Origin: Paraspadella gotoi
Taxonomy: Eukaryota > Chaetognatha
Assembly: GCA_051294375.1 (NCBI GenBank)
Contig: CM119264.1
Location: 17,062,278-17,126,277, forward strand
DNA: 64,000 bases
Reading direction: 5' to 3'
The notes beneath the pieces were generated by a model that worked only from the letters and a program-made list of their open reading frames with translations, was not told the DNA's origin and searched no databases. Each line of letters starts with the position of its first letter. Within the stretch, counting starts at the first letter, position 1. This document shows, one piece after another, positions 52,435 to 63,172 of the stretch. A program made the translations under genes and the position numbers.

Positions 52435-52620
52435 TAAAGGAAAAACGAAATTTTTTCGCGCCCTAACAACATTTATTTTTATGTTCATGTTTATGTTCAT
52501 GTTTATGTTTATCTTCATCAGCATTGATGAAGACTCGAAAACTAGAGTCGAAACTTGTCCAATGTCCATTACATAAAAATAAATGTTGTTAAAGCGCGAA
52601 AAAATTTCGTTTTTCCTTTA
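52435..52620. mobile_element. Fold-back or MITE-like element, 50-bp inverted arms
   Basis: The left arm (52435-52484) and right arm (52571-52620) are inverted repeats of each other with two or three mismatches, outer ends TAAAGGAAAAACGAAATT and AATTTCGTTTTTCCTTTA. The 86-base interior holds tandem TGTTCATGTTTA units and one hammerhead-like motif. AT-rich TATATA flanks make a target-site duplication ambiguous. No protein is encoded, so it would be non-autonomous. Confidence 0.65.
52513..52551 (+). other. Hammerhead-like stem-loop motif inside the fold-back element
   Basis: ATTGATGAAGACTC, a loop, TAGAGTC, then GAAACTTGTCC. TTGATGA, a GACTC/GAGTC stem and GAAAC echo the hammerhead order CUGANGA, stem II, GAAA. 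The required first C is T, one extra A lies before the stem, and no cleavage site was identified. Confidence 0.45.
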
Positions 52621-53190
52621 TAATATATACTATATAAAACACCTAGTATATGTTGGAATTCTGCATTAGTGCCTCCCGTTCACCCTCGTTATATAACGAA
52701 CTTCTCCATACAAATGCCTTACCCGAATCCCCTTGCAAAAAGTTACGAATGTCGAAGCCCGAACAGAATAGAAAGGGAGTGAATGTCGAGTGGGCGTGGC
52801 GCGTTCGGCGACGCGAAATGAAACAAGGGGCGTGGAGGGTGATTACCGCCGCTTCGCTCCGCCGGTTAGAGAGCTGAGGATTTCTTTCACTTTTTAAAAA
52901 TAGCCGGTGTGGCCTTCGGGAACTTTCTCTTTGACAACTAGCACGTTTATGCATTTTATGGCCAATTGTATGACGCGACTCCGAACATTTGGCTAATAAG
53001 TCACAAAAGATAACTTACTCATAAGTTACGAATTTAGTCGTACCTTGTTGTACCTTTTTTTTTTCCTCAATAACGCTTCCGTTTTGTTCGATTTGAATTC
53101 GAAAAAAAAAAGGAGAAAAAAAAAAGGACGAATCTTTGGCGGAGGAAAATCGGAAGGGTCTCCACACTTGATACCGCATGCAGACATCAT

Positions 53191-53194
<4 letters not shown>
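52621..53194. other. No confident gene
   Basis: Mixed sequence with short overlapping open frames on both strands (52650-52954) that lack recognisable motifs. Confidence 0.5.

Positions 53195-53224
<30 letters not shown>
53195..53224. repeat. (GA)n microsatellite
   Basis: Fifteen GA units. Confidence 0.96.
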
Positions 53225-53227
<3 letters not shown>

Positions 53228-53292
53228 GTGAGGAAGGGGAAGATAAAAAATGATGGATTGGCTCGAAAGGGTAGAGGATGCGTCGGGGTCCC

Positions 53293-53329
<37 letters not shown>

Positions 53330-53339
53330 CGCGACGACA
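53293..53339. repeat. (GAC)n trinucleotide run
   Basis: GAC repeats with GGC interruptions. In three frames it encodes Asp, Thr or Arg runs. A surrounding Gly/Asp/Glu-rich frame (53235-53440) could be an exon, but no splice signal or domain supports this. Confidence 0.92.
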
Positions 53340-53439
53340 GCGGCGGTTCAGGGGAAGACGACAAAAATTCCGAAGACCGGTGGACAGTTGGTGGAGAGGA
53401 AACTGGTGAAGATGAATGCTTTTCCAGTTTACGTTTTTA

Positions 53440-54534
53440 AATCAGAGTTTGTAACTTTAAAATGCCCAGTGGGTATTGCCCACTCGATGACATATTTTGA
53501 AACCCCAGCCCAAGAAGGAAGCAAATCTAAAATGTTATAATGTTAATACCTGACGGAGAAAGAGGGTAAGTAATAATTGCCCAGTCTTTTTTTTTTTTTT
53601 ACATACATTGAACACTTGGTCACCAGAGTCGACATTTCTGAGTCGTTTTTTAAGTTCGTCCTGATTAAGATTTCAAGATTTACTGAAAAGGACTAACGCA
53701 ACAGTGCTTTTTCTTGGCTGAAAACTGAAACAGAACCCCGACCGGCTCGCAGCCATAAAGGCTTTTTTTCCCAGGCGCCCTTTTTGGCGACGAGCTTTTC
53801 CTCGGAAAAATTTTCGGCCCAAAAATAGATTTCGATCCATCATTTTCATGTCTCTTCAGATTCTGCCAGCGAGGGATACAAACATCCCGAGACCAATTTG
53901 TTACCTATCTTTCGTATTCTTTCTATATTTTAATTTTAATTTCATGTAAATTTGTTAGAGAGGCGATATTTTATGCAAAGTCTTTTAAAGAAAATCAATT
54001 TTGAATTTTTATTAAAGATTACCGACCAAACAGACTTTTTAAAGATAATCTGTCCGTTAATGACAAAGAGAATCGCGTAGGAGCGGAGGTGAGAGAACAC
54101 AGCAGGTTGAGGCGGTAAAATATCTCGTAAAATTCCTCCCAGACCCACAACGCCCTAATTTAGTTTTTAAAAAAACCCGTTTTAATCAATTAAAGGTTTT
54201 TAATGGGAAGTTGACTTCCATCATTCACTCCGCTGAATTCGTATTTGGCTTCTCGGTTTTGTCTTTTTTTTTTAAAATGAACATTGAACATGAATTTGTT
54301 TTTAAATGGCTCAATTTCTTACTCAAATATGAACGAAAAATAAATTTGAACGAAATATATTTATAATATTGCTACATAAGTAATCTTAAAAAAGAAAAGG
54401 CTTCATTTGGTAAGTTTAATTTATCTAGAGCATTAAAAATATATTTTAAGTATTTCGAATATTTCAATCTGGACCGTAAGCTGGTTTTCATGACTTTTAT
54501 AAACTGTGACTGTAATACTTTTAATTTCCACACT
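53440..54534. other. No gene recognised
   Basis: Mostly AT-rich. A GC-richer part at 53730-53830 has no supported frame. Confidence 0.55.
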
Positions 54535-54545
54535 TTCTCTCTCTC

Positions 54546-54594
<49 letters not shown>

Positions 54595-54600
54595 CCTCTT
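54535..54600. repeat. (CT)n microsatellite, interrupted
   Basis: CT tract with CC and TTT interruptions. Confidence 0.95.
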
Positions 54601-54653
54601 TCTCGCTCTTTCTTTCTTTCTAAGTCACTCACTCTTTGTCCGGTCGGCTCTAA

Positions 54654-54778
54654 TCATCATACTCTTCATCATGATCATCATCACCATCAACAACAACAAG
54701 ATTTAAATCATCATAATCATCCTTATCATCATCCACACCATCATCATCATCATCTTCATCATCATCATCATCTTCATC

Positions 54779-54816
<38 letters not shown>

Positions 54817-54817
54817 T
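54654..54817. repeat. (ATC)n trinucleotide array
   Basis: About 160 bases of ATC/ATCATC with CAA, CTT and CAC variants. One frame reads as long polyhistidine, which explains the 138-codon open frame here. Confidence 0.95.
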
Positions 54818-55059
54818 ATTTCTGGCGTAGTCATCTCGTTCATTCTCATAAAGAAATCCTTTGTTTATACAGAACCGACGAAATTGTTTTGAAAAATCGT
54901 AAGTGAATTGAAATGGGGAAATTTGTCGAGTGAGAAAAATGTGTTTACATTCCGTTTCAAAGAGAGAGTTCTGGTCGGAGAGAGATCGTTAATATTCACA
55001 GTAGAGGAGCCGTTTTCCAGATTTTCAGTGTATCAGTGCGAGGAAAGAGGGAGAACTGG

Positions 55060-55243
55060 AGAAGAGAGAGGAAGAGGGAGGAGTCAGAGGAAGAGGGAGG
55101 AGACAGAGGAAGAGGGAGAAGAGAGAGGAAGAGGGAGAAGAGAGAGGAAGAGGGAGGAGACAGAGGAAGAGGGAGAAGAGAGAGAAAGAGGGAGAAGAGA
55201 GAGGAAGAGGGAGGAGACAGAGAAAGAGGGAGAAGAGAGAGGC
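55060..55243. repeat. 19-bp minisatellite
   Basis: About ten tandem copies of a purine unit GAGGAAGAGGGAGAAGAGA or its GGAGACA variant. The GAAGAGGGA core recurs at 55090, 55109 and 55128, exactly 19 bases apart. Because 19 is not a multiple of three, all three frames stay open and read as Arg/Glu-rich protein. Confidence 0.93.
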
Positions 55244-55542
55244 GTGCAAAAATGATAGAGGAGGAAACGAGAGAAAAGTTGGAAAAACTTTGTGCTGTTT
55301 TTAATTGTCAATTATGAATAATAAGGATTGCTTACGCCGGATTTATTACTAAAAGGTTTTTTTAGTTTTTTTTTTTTCTAAATTTTTACTTCGATCGATA
55401 TATTATAAGGAATACTTATTTTAGAGTAAATTTCAGAAACCAAAGAGAATGTTGTAAATGTCAGCCCGACCGTAAAATAATCATTCAGAACGTGAAATTG
55501 TTTTTATTCAACAGCGATGCAGTCCAATAGATAACGATCAAA

Positions 55543-55563
55543 CCGGGGTACGCGGTACCCTGG
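55543..55563. other. Compact GC hairpin
   Basis: GGGTAC-GCG-GTACCC flanked by CCG..TGG gives a nine-pair stem (one G-T) with a three-base loop, in an AT-rich setting. No family assigned. Confidence 0.55.
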
Positions 55564-57098
55564 TAGATATTGAAATGCTAATGATAATCGTGAATATAAT
55601 CAATATATTAAGCCACACATTTATGGATATAAGAGTGAAGCATCGTTAAGCTCCAAAACTTTAAACCATCGCTGATGATGCACCACGTAGCCTACCCAGG
55701 TTATCGACATCGCTCGTGCATTACTGTGGCACCTTCCGGTAAATCACTTTTTCAGGAAGGGCTTTAAGCCGACTGAGACGGACTCTCTGCTCAGGCTAAT
55801 GATTCTTAACTCTCAAGATAAATGGTAAAATTTCACGAGTCTTCATGAAACCTTCCTACTTTTTTTTTACGGCCAGATTTTCTGAGTAAAAAAAAAGCAA
55901 TTTTACAACTTTTTTTGTCTTTTTTCACCTTCCTTAATTTTATATTAAGGAAATGAATTTGATTATATTAACTAAATTACAAATATTCATTAGTAATTTA
56001 TTTAATTATTCTCTCAATGGAGGACCCAAAAATTTAATTATTTCGAATAAGTATGAATGTATAATGATATATTTCTTTTGAGTCTTTTACTTTAGTAACC
56101 AATAAAATCTAAAAAAAATTATCAGAATATTTTCCTGCCTTTTCGTCTTTCACTTTGGGTCTCCTCGCGCTCAGCATGAGCCGAGACGAGCCTTACCTTC
56201 TCTTACGATTTCGGTTCCGGTTTCTTCAATTTATTTCCATCGCTGCACAATATCTTTTCGCTCGAAATCTTTTGCGTTCTCATCACCACGCCGACACACC
56301 GTCGTCTCCCTCGCCTAGCAAATATCTCCGAAATTTTACCACCGTCACTTTACCACCCTAATTTTATCCCCCCCCGCCGCCGCGGTATCTTTTTCACAAA
56401 AGTGTTCACTTGTTTTTTTGACCAAATCGCTGATTTTTCTCTCTCGTCTAACTCCCAGTCCTTAACCAATGGCGCGATATTTCAGATTGTGTTCATTGTT
56501 CAGTGTTCAGTCAATGCTTCTAAAACTGATCAACCTTACTGTCTCTAGAACAGTCAGTCTCCTGTCTCGAAAATTTCCCATTTCAACAGTCAAAACTGAC
56601 CTCGGAATCAGCTTCGCTCCAAATTAATTCACGCTCTCTTAACTCGACCTCTTCCATTTACCTGCTAAAAATAATGAAAGAATATACATAATTAAGTTTT
56701 ATCAAATATTAATAGGATAGCAACATAACTTTTTATCATTCAATTTTCATGATTAAAAAGTTTACCAAACAATGATGTTTATATCTGCTTTATTTCTCCT
56801 CTGGAAAAAAAAATGATCCACTTTTTTTTTTTCAGTTTCACTCACAGTCTCTATTTTTAGATGCATGACACGGAATCTCAATGAGACTCGTTCCGTCGGT
56901 TTCTTTTTTCAATTTTTTCAGTTATAGGTCAATTTACACTATCGTCTCTCTCTTTTTCTCTTCAGCTTTCTCTCTCTTTTTCTCTCTTTAAGTAGCATAT
57001 ATCTAAAAACTACTAATAAAAAAAAATTAATAAAAACACGTACTCTCCTTATACTCTCTCGCACCTTCTCTCCACTCTTCTTCCTCCCCTCTCCACTA
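55564..57098. other. No gene recognised
   Basis: The block 55600-55830 has balanced composition and could belong to an uncharacterised repeat or RNA; the rest is AT-rich with T runs. The only open frame of note (56155-56361) lacks a domain. Confidence 0.5.
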
Positions 57099-57630
57099 AG
57101 GCGTAGTGAAAGTTACATACGAAAATTCTAAAAGTCAATTATGAACAACATACCATCAGTGAACATTAATTTGTAAAAAAAAATAATTTTATGTTTTTTA
57201 ATTTTCGCAGTAGGCTATATTTATATATAGTACTAACCTTATAAAATCGAAAAATTTCAAAATAGGCTTCTTTCATTAAGTGGGTTAAAAATTTAAAAAA
57301 CTATATTTAATATGGAAAAAGTAAATTTTCAGCTTAAAATATAGCTTTTTCTCATTTTTGACCCACTTAATGAAGGAATTTTTCAAAAAGAGTTATATTT
57401 CTTTTTATCAACTTTTAATGACGAATCCAAATCTGCAAAAAAATCTTACAAAAAACTGTTTTGAAATTTTAACATTTATTGGTTTAGTACTAGTATAAAT
57501 ATGGCCTACTGCGTAAATTGTAAAATTTATTATAAATTTTTTTATTACATAAATGTTCATTAATATAATATTGTTCGTTCCTCACTTTTAGAATTTTAAT
57601 TAAAGTTAAATTAGAAAATTTACTACGCCT
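57099..57630. mobile_element. MITE-like palindromic element, 532 bp, TA target duplication
   Basis: The termini AGGCGTAGT and ACTACGCCT are inverted and each is flanked by TA (57097-57098 and 57631-57632), as in Tc1/mariner-type insertions. The inversion continues inward along nearly the whole element. Matching blocks: AATTCTAAAAGT (57126) with ACTTTTAGAATT (57585), GAACATTAA with TTAATGTTC-like sequence, CGCAGTAGGC (57207) with GCCTACTGCG (57504), TAGTACTAA with TTAGTACTA, and CATTAAGTGGGT with ACCCACTTAATG. The right arm carries about 75 bases absent from the left. The loop is around 57310-57340. It encodes no protein, so it would be a non-autonomous element mobilised in trans by an unknown transposase. 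Confidence 0.85.
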
Positions 57631-57760
57631 TACTCTCCCACCCTTTCCACCCCCCCCGCCTCCTCGTCCTCTCACTCACCTCTCAACTAAACTGTCGGCA
57701 CCTTCTTAAAATTCTCTCCTCGCATCTTTTCTCTTTCCTTTCGGCGATCTCCTTTAAATT

Positions 57761-57801
<41 letters not shown>

Positions 57802-58222
57802 ATCCTCTCCACCGACCCTCCCTTCCTCCCCCAAAACCTTTTCCTCCCGCTGCAGGCCGGTCTTCGTTTCATCTCGTGTGGCAGGAAAAAAGTGAAAACG
57901 GATTCTTTGAGGAATAAAGAATCTAGGACGTAAATTCGGTGGTGGAGTGAGGGCGAGCAGGGTGGGGAGGTGGGGTGCTCGTCGGTTTAGAGAAAGGAAA
58001 CGTAAAAAATCTCAAAACCGGAAGAGAAGTGTTTCTTCTTTTCTGTTAGATGCGAAATTGAGGCGAGTGTGAGCTAAAGATGAGATATAAGATTCCTTCT
58101 CTTCTGGTTCAGCATCGCGAATTGCATCGAAGCTGTATATGTAAAGAATATTTTCAATGATTGAAAATTTTAAATTCTACTACTAAACGTCGTCGTTAAT
58201 TTCTTAAATTTGGTTAATTTTC

Positions 58223-58262
<40 letters not shown>

Positions 58263-58870
58263 TTAAATTTTTTAATTGCCAAATTATTTACAACTGCCAA
58301 AATAATTACTACTAAGATAAAAAAAAAAGTGTTAGTTTTTCCAGTGTGTAGTAAGTTTTATCTTATATCTTCTGAAACACTATCCTCCGAAAAAAAAAAG
58401 TTTTAAAAATTTATCCAAAAAAACCAAGTTGAGTCGAAGGAAACGATTTGAAGACCGAATCTCAAAGACTGAGATGCTTTCTTCGATAAACTTTCGAAAC
58501 CCACGCAGAATTCAGAAACGTCTCCCCAAACTCAAACTAACCCATTCTCTTTGTCTGACCCCGAGAACTAGGGTGTTCCAAAAATTGTTAAAACGCAAAA
58601 AAATTAATTACGAATATATTTTACTAAATGACTATTCCAGACCTCTAGTCTTGTACGATTTTATACGATATCAATTTAATTTATAAAAAGCTATCCGGCA
58701 AAATTTTCTGTAATGAACTTTAAAAAATTTCCACCAAAAACATTCTTAAATGTAAATAAAAATCGAAATATTTTTCAAATTTTTGAAATACTTAATAGAG
58801 TGGGGTAAGAGATTGCCGATTCTGAGATGCCTCCAGACCCCGGCCACGATCTTCATAAGTAAAATGAATT
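57631..58870. other. No confident gene; CT tracts
   Basis: CT tracts at 57768-57799 and 58224-58259. The 85-codon frame at 58429-58686 is Lys/Arg-rich with no recognisable domain. Confidence 0.55.
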
Positions 58871-58881
58871 TGGGCTCTCAA

Positions 58882-58917
58882 CTCATTCATTCATTCATTC
58901 ATTTATTCATTCAATGA
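58882..58917. repeat. (ATTC)n tetranucleotide repeat
   Basis: About eight ATTC units with one ATTT variant. Confidence 0.93.
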
Positions 58918-59104
58918 TCGGGAAAAAAAGTCTAGCAAAAGCTACAACAACGACAAATGAAGATGTACTACTGCTGGATACACGGATTTCGTCTTTGACA
59001 TTTTCGATATTTGAAAAAAATGCTAATTTACATTGGTTGAATCAACAACAATTTACAGATGGGAACTTTTTAATTCTTTAAGTTCTCCCTTTCCCGAATC
59101 TACA

Positions 59105-59106
<2 letters not shown>

Positions 59107-59148
<42 letters not shown>
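59107..59148. repeat. (CT)n microsatellite
   Basis: About 20 CT units, followed by three copies of GCAATTTTTCTCTCTC. Confidence 0.96.
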
Positions 59149-59150
<2 letters not shown>

Positions 59151-59227
59151 ATTTTTCTCTCTCGCAATTTTTCTCTCTCGTCTCTTAGTTTCTTTAAATA
59201 AATTTATTCATAAAAAAAGGAAAAAAA

Positions 59228-59263
59228 AAATGAACGAAAAAATGAACGAAAAAAATGAACGAA
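59228..59263. repeat. AATGAACGAAAAA tandem repeat
   Basis: Three 12-13-base units, about 300 bases upstream of the small heat shock protein start codon. Confidence 0.85.
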
Positions 59264-59391
59264 GCTCGGCCGTAGTTTAATACTCACGATATTTATCCAT
59301 CCGGATCCCCGAAAAAAAAAGAATAACAACTAAATTTTTTTTTAATTGAAAAGAAAAAATCTGCAAGAAAAAGCAAAGATTTCGGTTGGGG

Positions 59392-59399
59392 GAAAATTC
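59392..59399 (+). promoter_or_regulatory. Heat-shock-element-like site (GAAAATTC)
   Basis: GAA-AA-TTC forms two inverted nGAAn units, and a further TTC lies at 59381-59383 (TTCGGTTGGGGGAAAATTC). It sits about 90 bases upstream of the TATA box and 170 upstream of the start codon, the right place for heat-shock-factor control of this gene family. A third correctly phased unit is absent, so binding would be weak if real. Confidence 0.4.
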
Positions 59400-59486
59400 A
59401 AAGTTTATTTTCTCACATTTCGTTTCTTTTCAGTTTAAAAAAGAAGAAAAACACGACGCCAAGATTTAAAAGCGAAAGAGCGAAAC

Positions 59487-59494
59487 TATAAAAA
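59487..59494 (+). promoter_or_regulatory. TATA box of the small heat shock protein gene
   Basis: TATAAAAAA lies 83 bases upstream of the ATG at 59570, leaving room for a short 5' untranslated leader. The match is good, but the region is A-rich, so chance cannot be excluded. Confidence 0.5.
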
Positions 59495-59569
59495 AACATT
59501 AAATTTACAAGGATATTCGAAATCAGCGATTCTCGTCTCTCCCGATTCTTTAATCCTCATTGACGAACG

Positions 59570-59697
59570 ATGGCGCGCGGGTTCGACGACCCTTTCTTCC
59601 AGCAGCACATGTCGCTGGTTCCGCTGCAGCGCCGCAACGTCACAGTGATGGATAAGCTGCTGAACAGGGACCAATCGCTCATCCAAAGGTTTCACAG
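59570..59697 (+). CDS. Small heat shock protein exon 1
   Basis: The ATG at 59570 (context ACGATGG) opens 42 codons rich in G/C-ending codons, ending CACAG before GTAATC. This leaves two bases of a split codon. The start is preferred because a TATA box lies upstream and no earlier in-frame ATG is nearby. Confidence 0.75.
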
Positions 59698-60563
59698 GTA
59701 ATCCTTCACTGTCGTCGGCGACGGCGGAAAGCGCGCCCTCTTTCGCTCACGCGCTTTCTCTGAGGGAGGCCGAGGGGGGAGGTGGGTGGGCCTGGCTCGC
59801 GACGTTTGTTTTCGGAACGTCGAACGCTTATGACGTCAATCTGTCTGTTCTTTGTTCTTCAGCTGAGACGTGTCTTTCTCTCTCTCTACATATCTGCTTC
59901 GGCCTTTCTTTCTCTCTCTCTCTCTCTCAAGCTCTCATCGTTTCTCGCCTTCTCTATCTCTATCTCTCGCTCTCCCATCTATCTCGATAGATCAGATTTG
60001 TTAATTAACTAAATTGACCAAGATGAAGAAACATTGCATAAGATACTTAGATACGAAATGTTTACTATCTAGTATCTACTTTTGCTATGCTACTTATGTT
60101 TAATTATTTTTGATTAATACCACTAACATCACTTACCCGTTGGATAAGGTTCTTCCGAGTAGTCAGTCCATCAGCACCGAAATAATTTGTTGCGCGAACG
60201 CTTCATCTCCGAAGCAAAAGGTTCCGGTTTCTTGCCATGCCTGATCCAAATTTCAGGAAAGCAAGGCAACTGACGTGGCTAATAAGTAATCACGCTTTCA
60301 GAGTGGCATGACGAACCACTTAACATATTTTCCCACTTTCTTGAGGAGGAAAAGATAATTCTTCCTTTCTATTAACGTAAAATCAATATATGTAAAATTT
60401 GAATACTTAAAACTAATTGTAAATATGAACTCTGCAGAGACGTGGGACGGGATTTCGAATCTTATTCCATCCAACGTGTCGAGGATGGACGATGATATGC
60501 GTCGCTTCGCAACCTCCGAAATGGATCTTTCGCAGGACAAATATGTACAGATGGCGTTATATT

Positions 60564-60637
<74 letters not shown>

Positions 60638-61897
60638 CTCTCTCTCTCTCTCCTCTCTCTCTCTCTTCGTTTATGTACATTGTACAATACGTTTACCACT
60701 ACTTATTAACTAGTCTTATGCCGGGCGACTCCCGTCGATCCCACGATCTCGTCTCTCTCCAAGATCCGGGTCACATCGTCGCCGAAAATGGCGCCCAAAA
60801 GTTTCAAGTCAGACTCGACGTCTCCAAGTTCAAGCCGGAAGAGATCGAGGTGGGCGGAGAAAAGAAAAAATACCTTCAAACATATTATACTATGATTTAA
60901 GGAAAAACTATTGCGCCGAGTGTAATTTTTGTGATTAAATTAATTTAAAATTCAAGTTCAAACGTCTTCTACTAATTTAAAAACACAACGAAACGAAAGG
61001 AAATTCACGATTTAAAATTTTAAATTAAGTCGAAGACCTCAATAGTTTTTCGTCTTCAAAACTACATGAAATTAAAAAATATTAATAATGATAATAATAT
61101 ATCTATGACTTTCAAATGGTCTCTCCACGGCTAATTTAATCATATATTTTAAATTTTCTTAATCGTAAAATGGCCGTCCTTTCTCCGCTTTCAAAAACAA
61201 TATATAAATGAAAATGTTCGTATTTCGGTAATTATTATATCTTATATTATTGTATTAATAATAAGAATCCTAAGCTTCGAAAGTTAAAGCCCTACGTCCA
61301 ACCAAGCCCCAAAATAGAATATTCGGTTGAGGAAGACGAAAACCGGAAGTGATGTTTTGGACCGTGTTTTGAATCGTGTTTTGGAAGCTCAAATTTAGTT
61401 TTCATTTTGAAAAAAAAATCTAAGGGAAAAAAATAAGAGGATGGGTTGAGGAGAAAGGAGGAGGAAAAGCAAAGTTGTTTTGAGAAGACTTTTTTGTTTG
61501 GTGGAGGGATAATTTTTCACGAATTAATATAATGTTTTACTGTATGTATTTTGTATAATGGTATATTTTGCCCCCAGGTAAAGGCAAAAGATAATCAACT
61601 GATGGTTCATGCCAAACACTGCGAAGAATCCAATGGATCTAAATCATATGCAGAATATCAACAACAAGTATGTTTTTCTTATATGAGTGGTGAAATGAGT
61701 GAAAATTAAAATGTTCAATTACAGTGAACGAGTAAATAATTCCAAATGTAATTTTCTTACAGTACTTGCTCCCGAAGATAGTGGATCCAACCACTCTTGC
61801 ATCGAGCCTCTCCGACGACGGGGTCCTCACTATAGAAGCGCCGGTCACTGCCGCACTCCCGGCTTCCGAACAGAAGCTGCCCATTAAGAACAAATGA
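59570..61897 (+). CDS. Small heat shock protein (alpha-crystallin/Hsp20 family), intron-containing gene
   Basis: Small heat shock proteins form oligomers that hold unfolding proteins in a refoldable state without ATP, mainly in cytosol and nucleus. Proposed exons: 59570-59697, 60438-60544, 60714-60849, 61578-61667 and 61763-61897. Exons 3-5 join in phase 0 at perfect GT-AG sites and give DLVSLQDP, VRLDVSKFKPEEIEV, VKAKDNQLMVHAKH, YAEYQQQYLLPKIVDP, SSLSDDGVLTIEAP, then LPIKNK before TGA. These are the beta strands of the crystallin domain, the family's DGVL signature and a C-terminal I-x-I-like LPI tail. Exon 1 (MARGFDDPFFQQHMSLVPLQ) and exon 2 (WDGISNLIPSNVSRMDDDMR) look like an N-terminal arm. 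However, exon 1 ends in phase 2 while the protein-like frame of exon 2 needs another phase, and exon 1 would join exon 3 directly in frame. So the N-terminus is uncertain; family assignment is secure. No neighbouring gene is recognised. Confidence 0.88.
60438..60544 (+). CDS. Small heat shock protein exon 2, phase unresolved
   Basis: The sequence after CTCTGCAG reads, in one frame, ETWDGISNLIPSNVSRMDDD then MRRFATSEMDLSQDKY before GTACAG. It looks like a small heat shock protein N-terminal arm. Neither edge is in phase with exons 1 and 3; an alternative acceptor two bases on (60440) gives a 105-base exon. A one- or two-base assembly error, a different first exon (an in-frame ATG lies at 60426), or skipping could explain it. 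Confidence 0.5.
60568..60667. repeat. (CT)n microsatellite in intron 2
   Basis: Interrupted CT tract in the 169-base intron between exons 2 and 3, occupying most of the intron. Confidence 0.96.
60714..60849 (+). CDS. Small heat shock protein exon 3 (start of crystallin domain)
   Basis: Starts after AACTAG and ends GATCGAG before GTGGGC. One base completes a split codon, then LMPGDSRRSHDLVSLQDPGH and KFQVRLDVSKFKPEEIEV follow. It ends in phase 0. Confidence 0.88.
60850..61577. other. Intron 3 of the small heat shock protein gene
   Basis: AT-rich 728-base intron, GTGGGC donor and a TTTTGCCCCCAG acceptor. No other feature. Confidence 0.85.
61578..61667 (+). CDS. Small heat shock protein exon 4 (middle of crystallin domain)
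   Basis: Exactly 30 codons, phase 0 on both sides: VKAKDNQLMVHAKHCEESNG then SKSYAEYQQQ, ending before GTATGT. Confidence 0.92.
61763..61897 (+). CDS. Small heat shock protein exon 5 (end of domain and tail)
   Basis: Begins after TTTTCTTACAG; 44 codons and TGA: YLLPKIVDPTTLASSLSDDG, VLTIEAPVTA, then a short tail with KLPIKNK. LPI is the I-x-I-like oligomer-contact motif of the family. Confidence 0.93.
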   Translation, partial: YLLPKIVDPTTLASSLSDDGVLTIEAPVTAALPASEQKLPIKNK

Positions 61898-62088
61898 ACA
61901 AATGAACTGCGATATTCGGCGGCGCATATCTGAAATTAAAACGAGGAAAAGATGGAAAGAAACATTTTGATCGGTGTTTAATACTCTTTAAGTTAAGTAT
62001 GTATGTTGGAACAAAGCGTCGAAAAACAAAATAAGGAACGGGAACATCGATCTAAAAAGACTGTTTCGGTTGAAATTCTGGAAATGCA

Positions 62089-62094
62089 ATTAAA
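62089..62094 (+). terminator. Poly(A)-signal-like ATTAAA
   Basis: ATTAAA lies 192 bases after the stop codon, the common variant of AATAAA. Plausible 3' end of the small heat shock protein transcript; the true cleavage site is unknown. Confidence 0.45.
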
Positions 62095-63025
<931 letters not shown>

Positions 63026-63060
63026 GTGAGAGTGAGAGGAGAGTGAGAGAGAGAGAGAAG

Positions 63061-63130
<70 letters not shown>

Positions 63131-63172
63131 AGAAAGAGAGACGACGAGAGAGAGAGAAAGAGAGAGAGAGAG
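63026..63172. repeat. (GA)n microsatellite, interrupted
   Basis: GTGAGAG and GAGAA units, then about 60 bases of pure GA, then CGACG-interrupted GA. Confidence 0.97.

Noticed and set aside
54490-54906. Polyhistidine protein
   Set aside because: It is the (ATC)n trinucleotide array read in one frame, without a start context or splice support.
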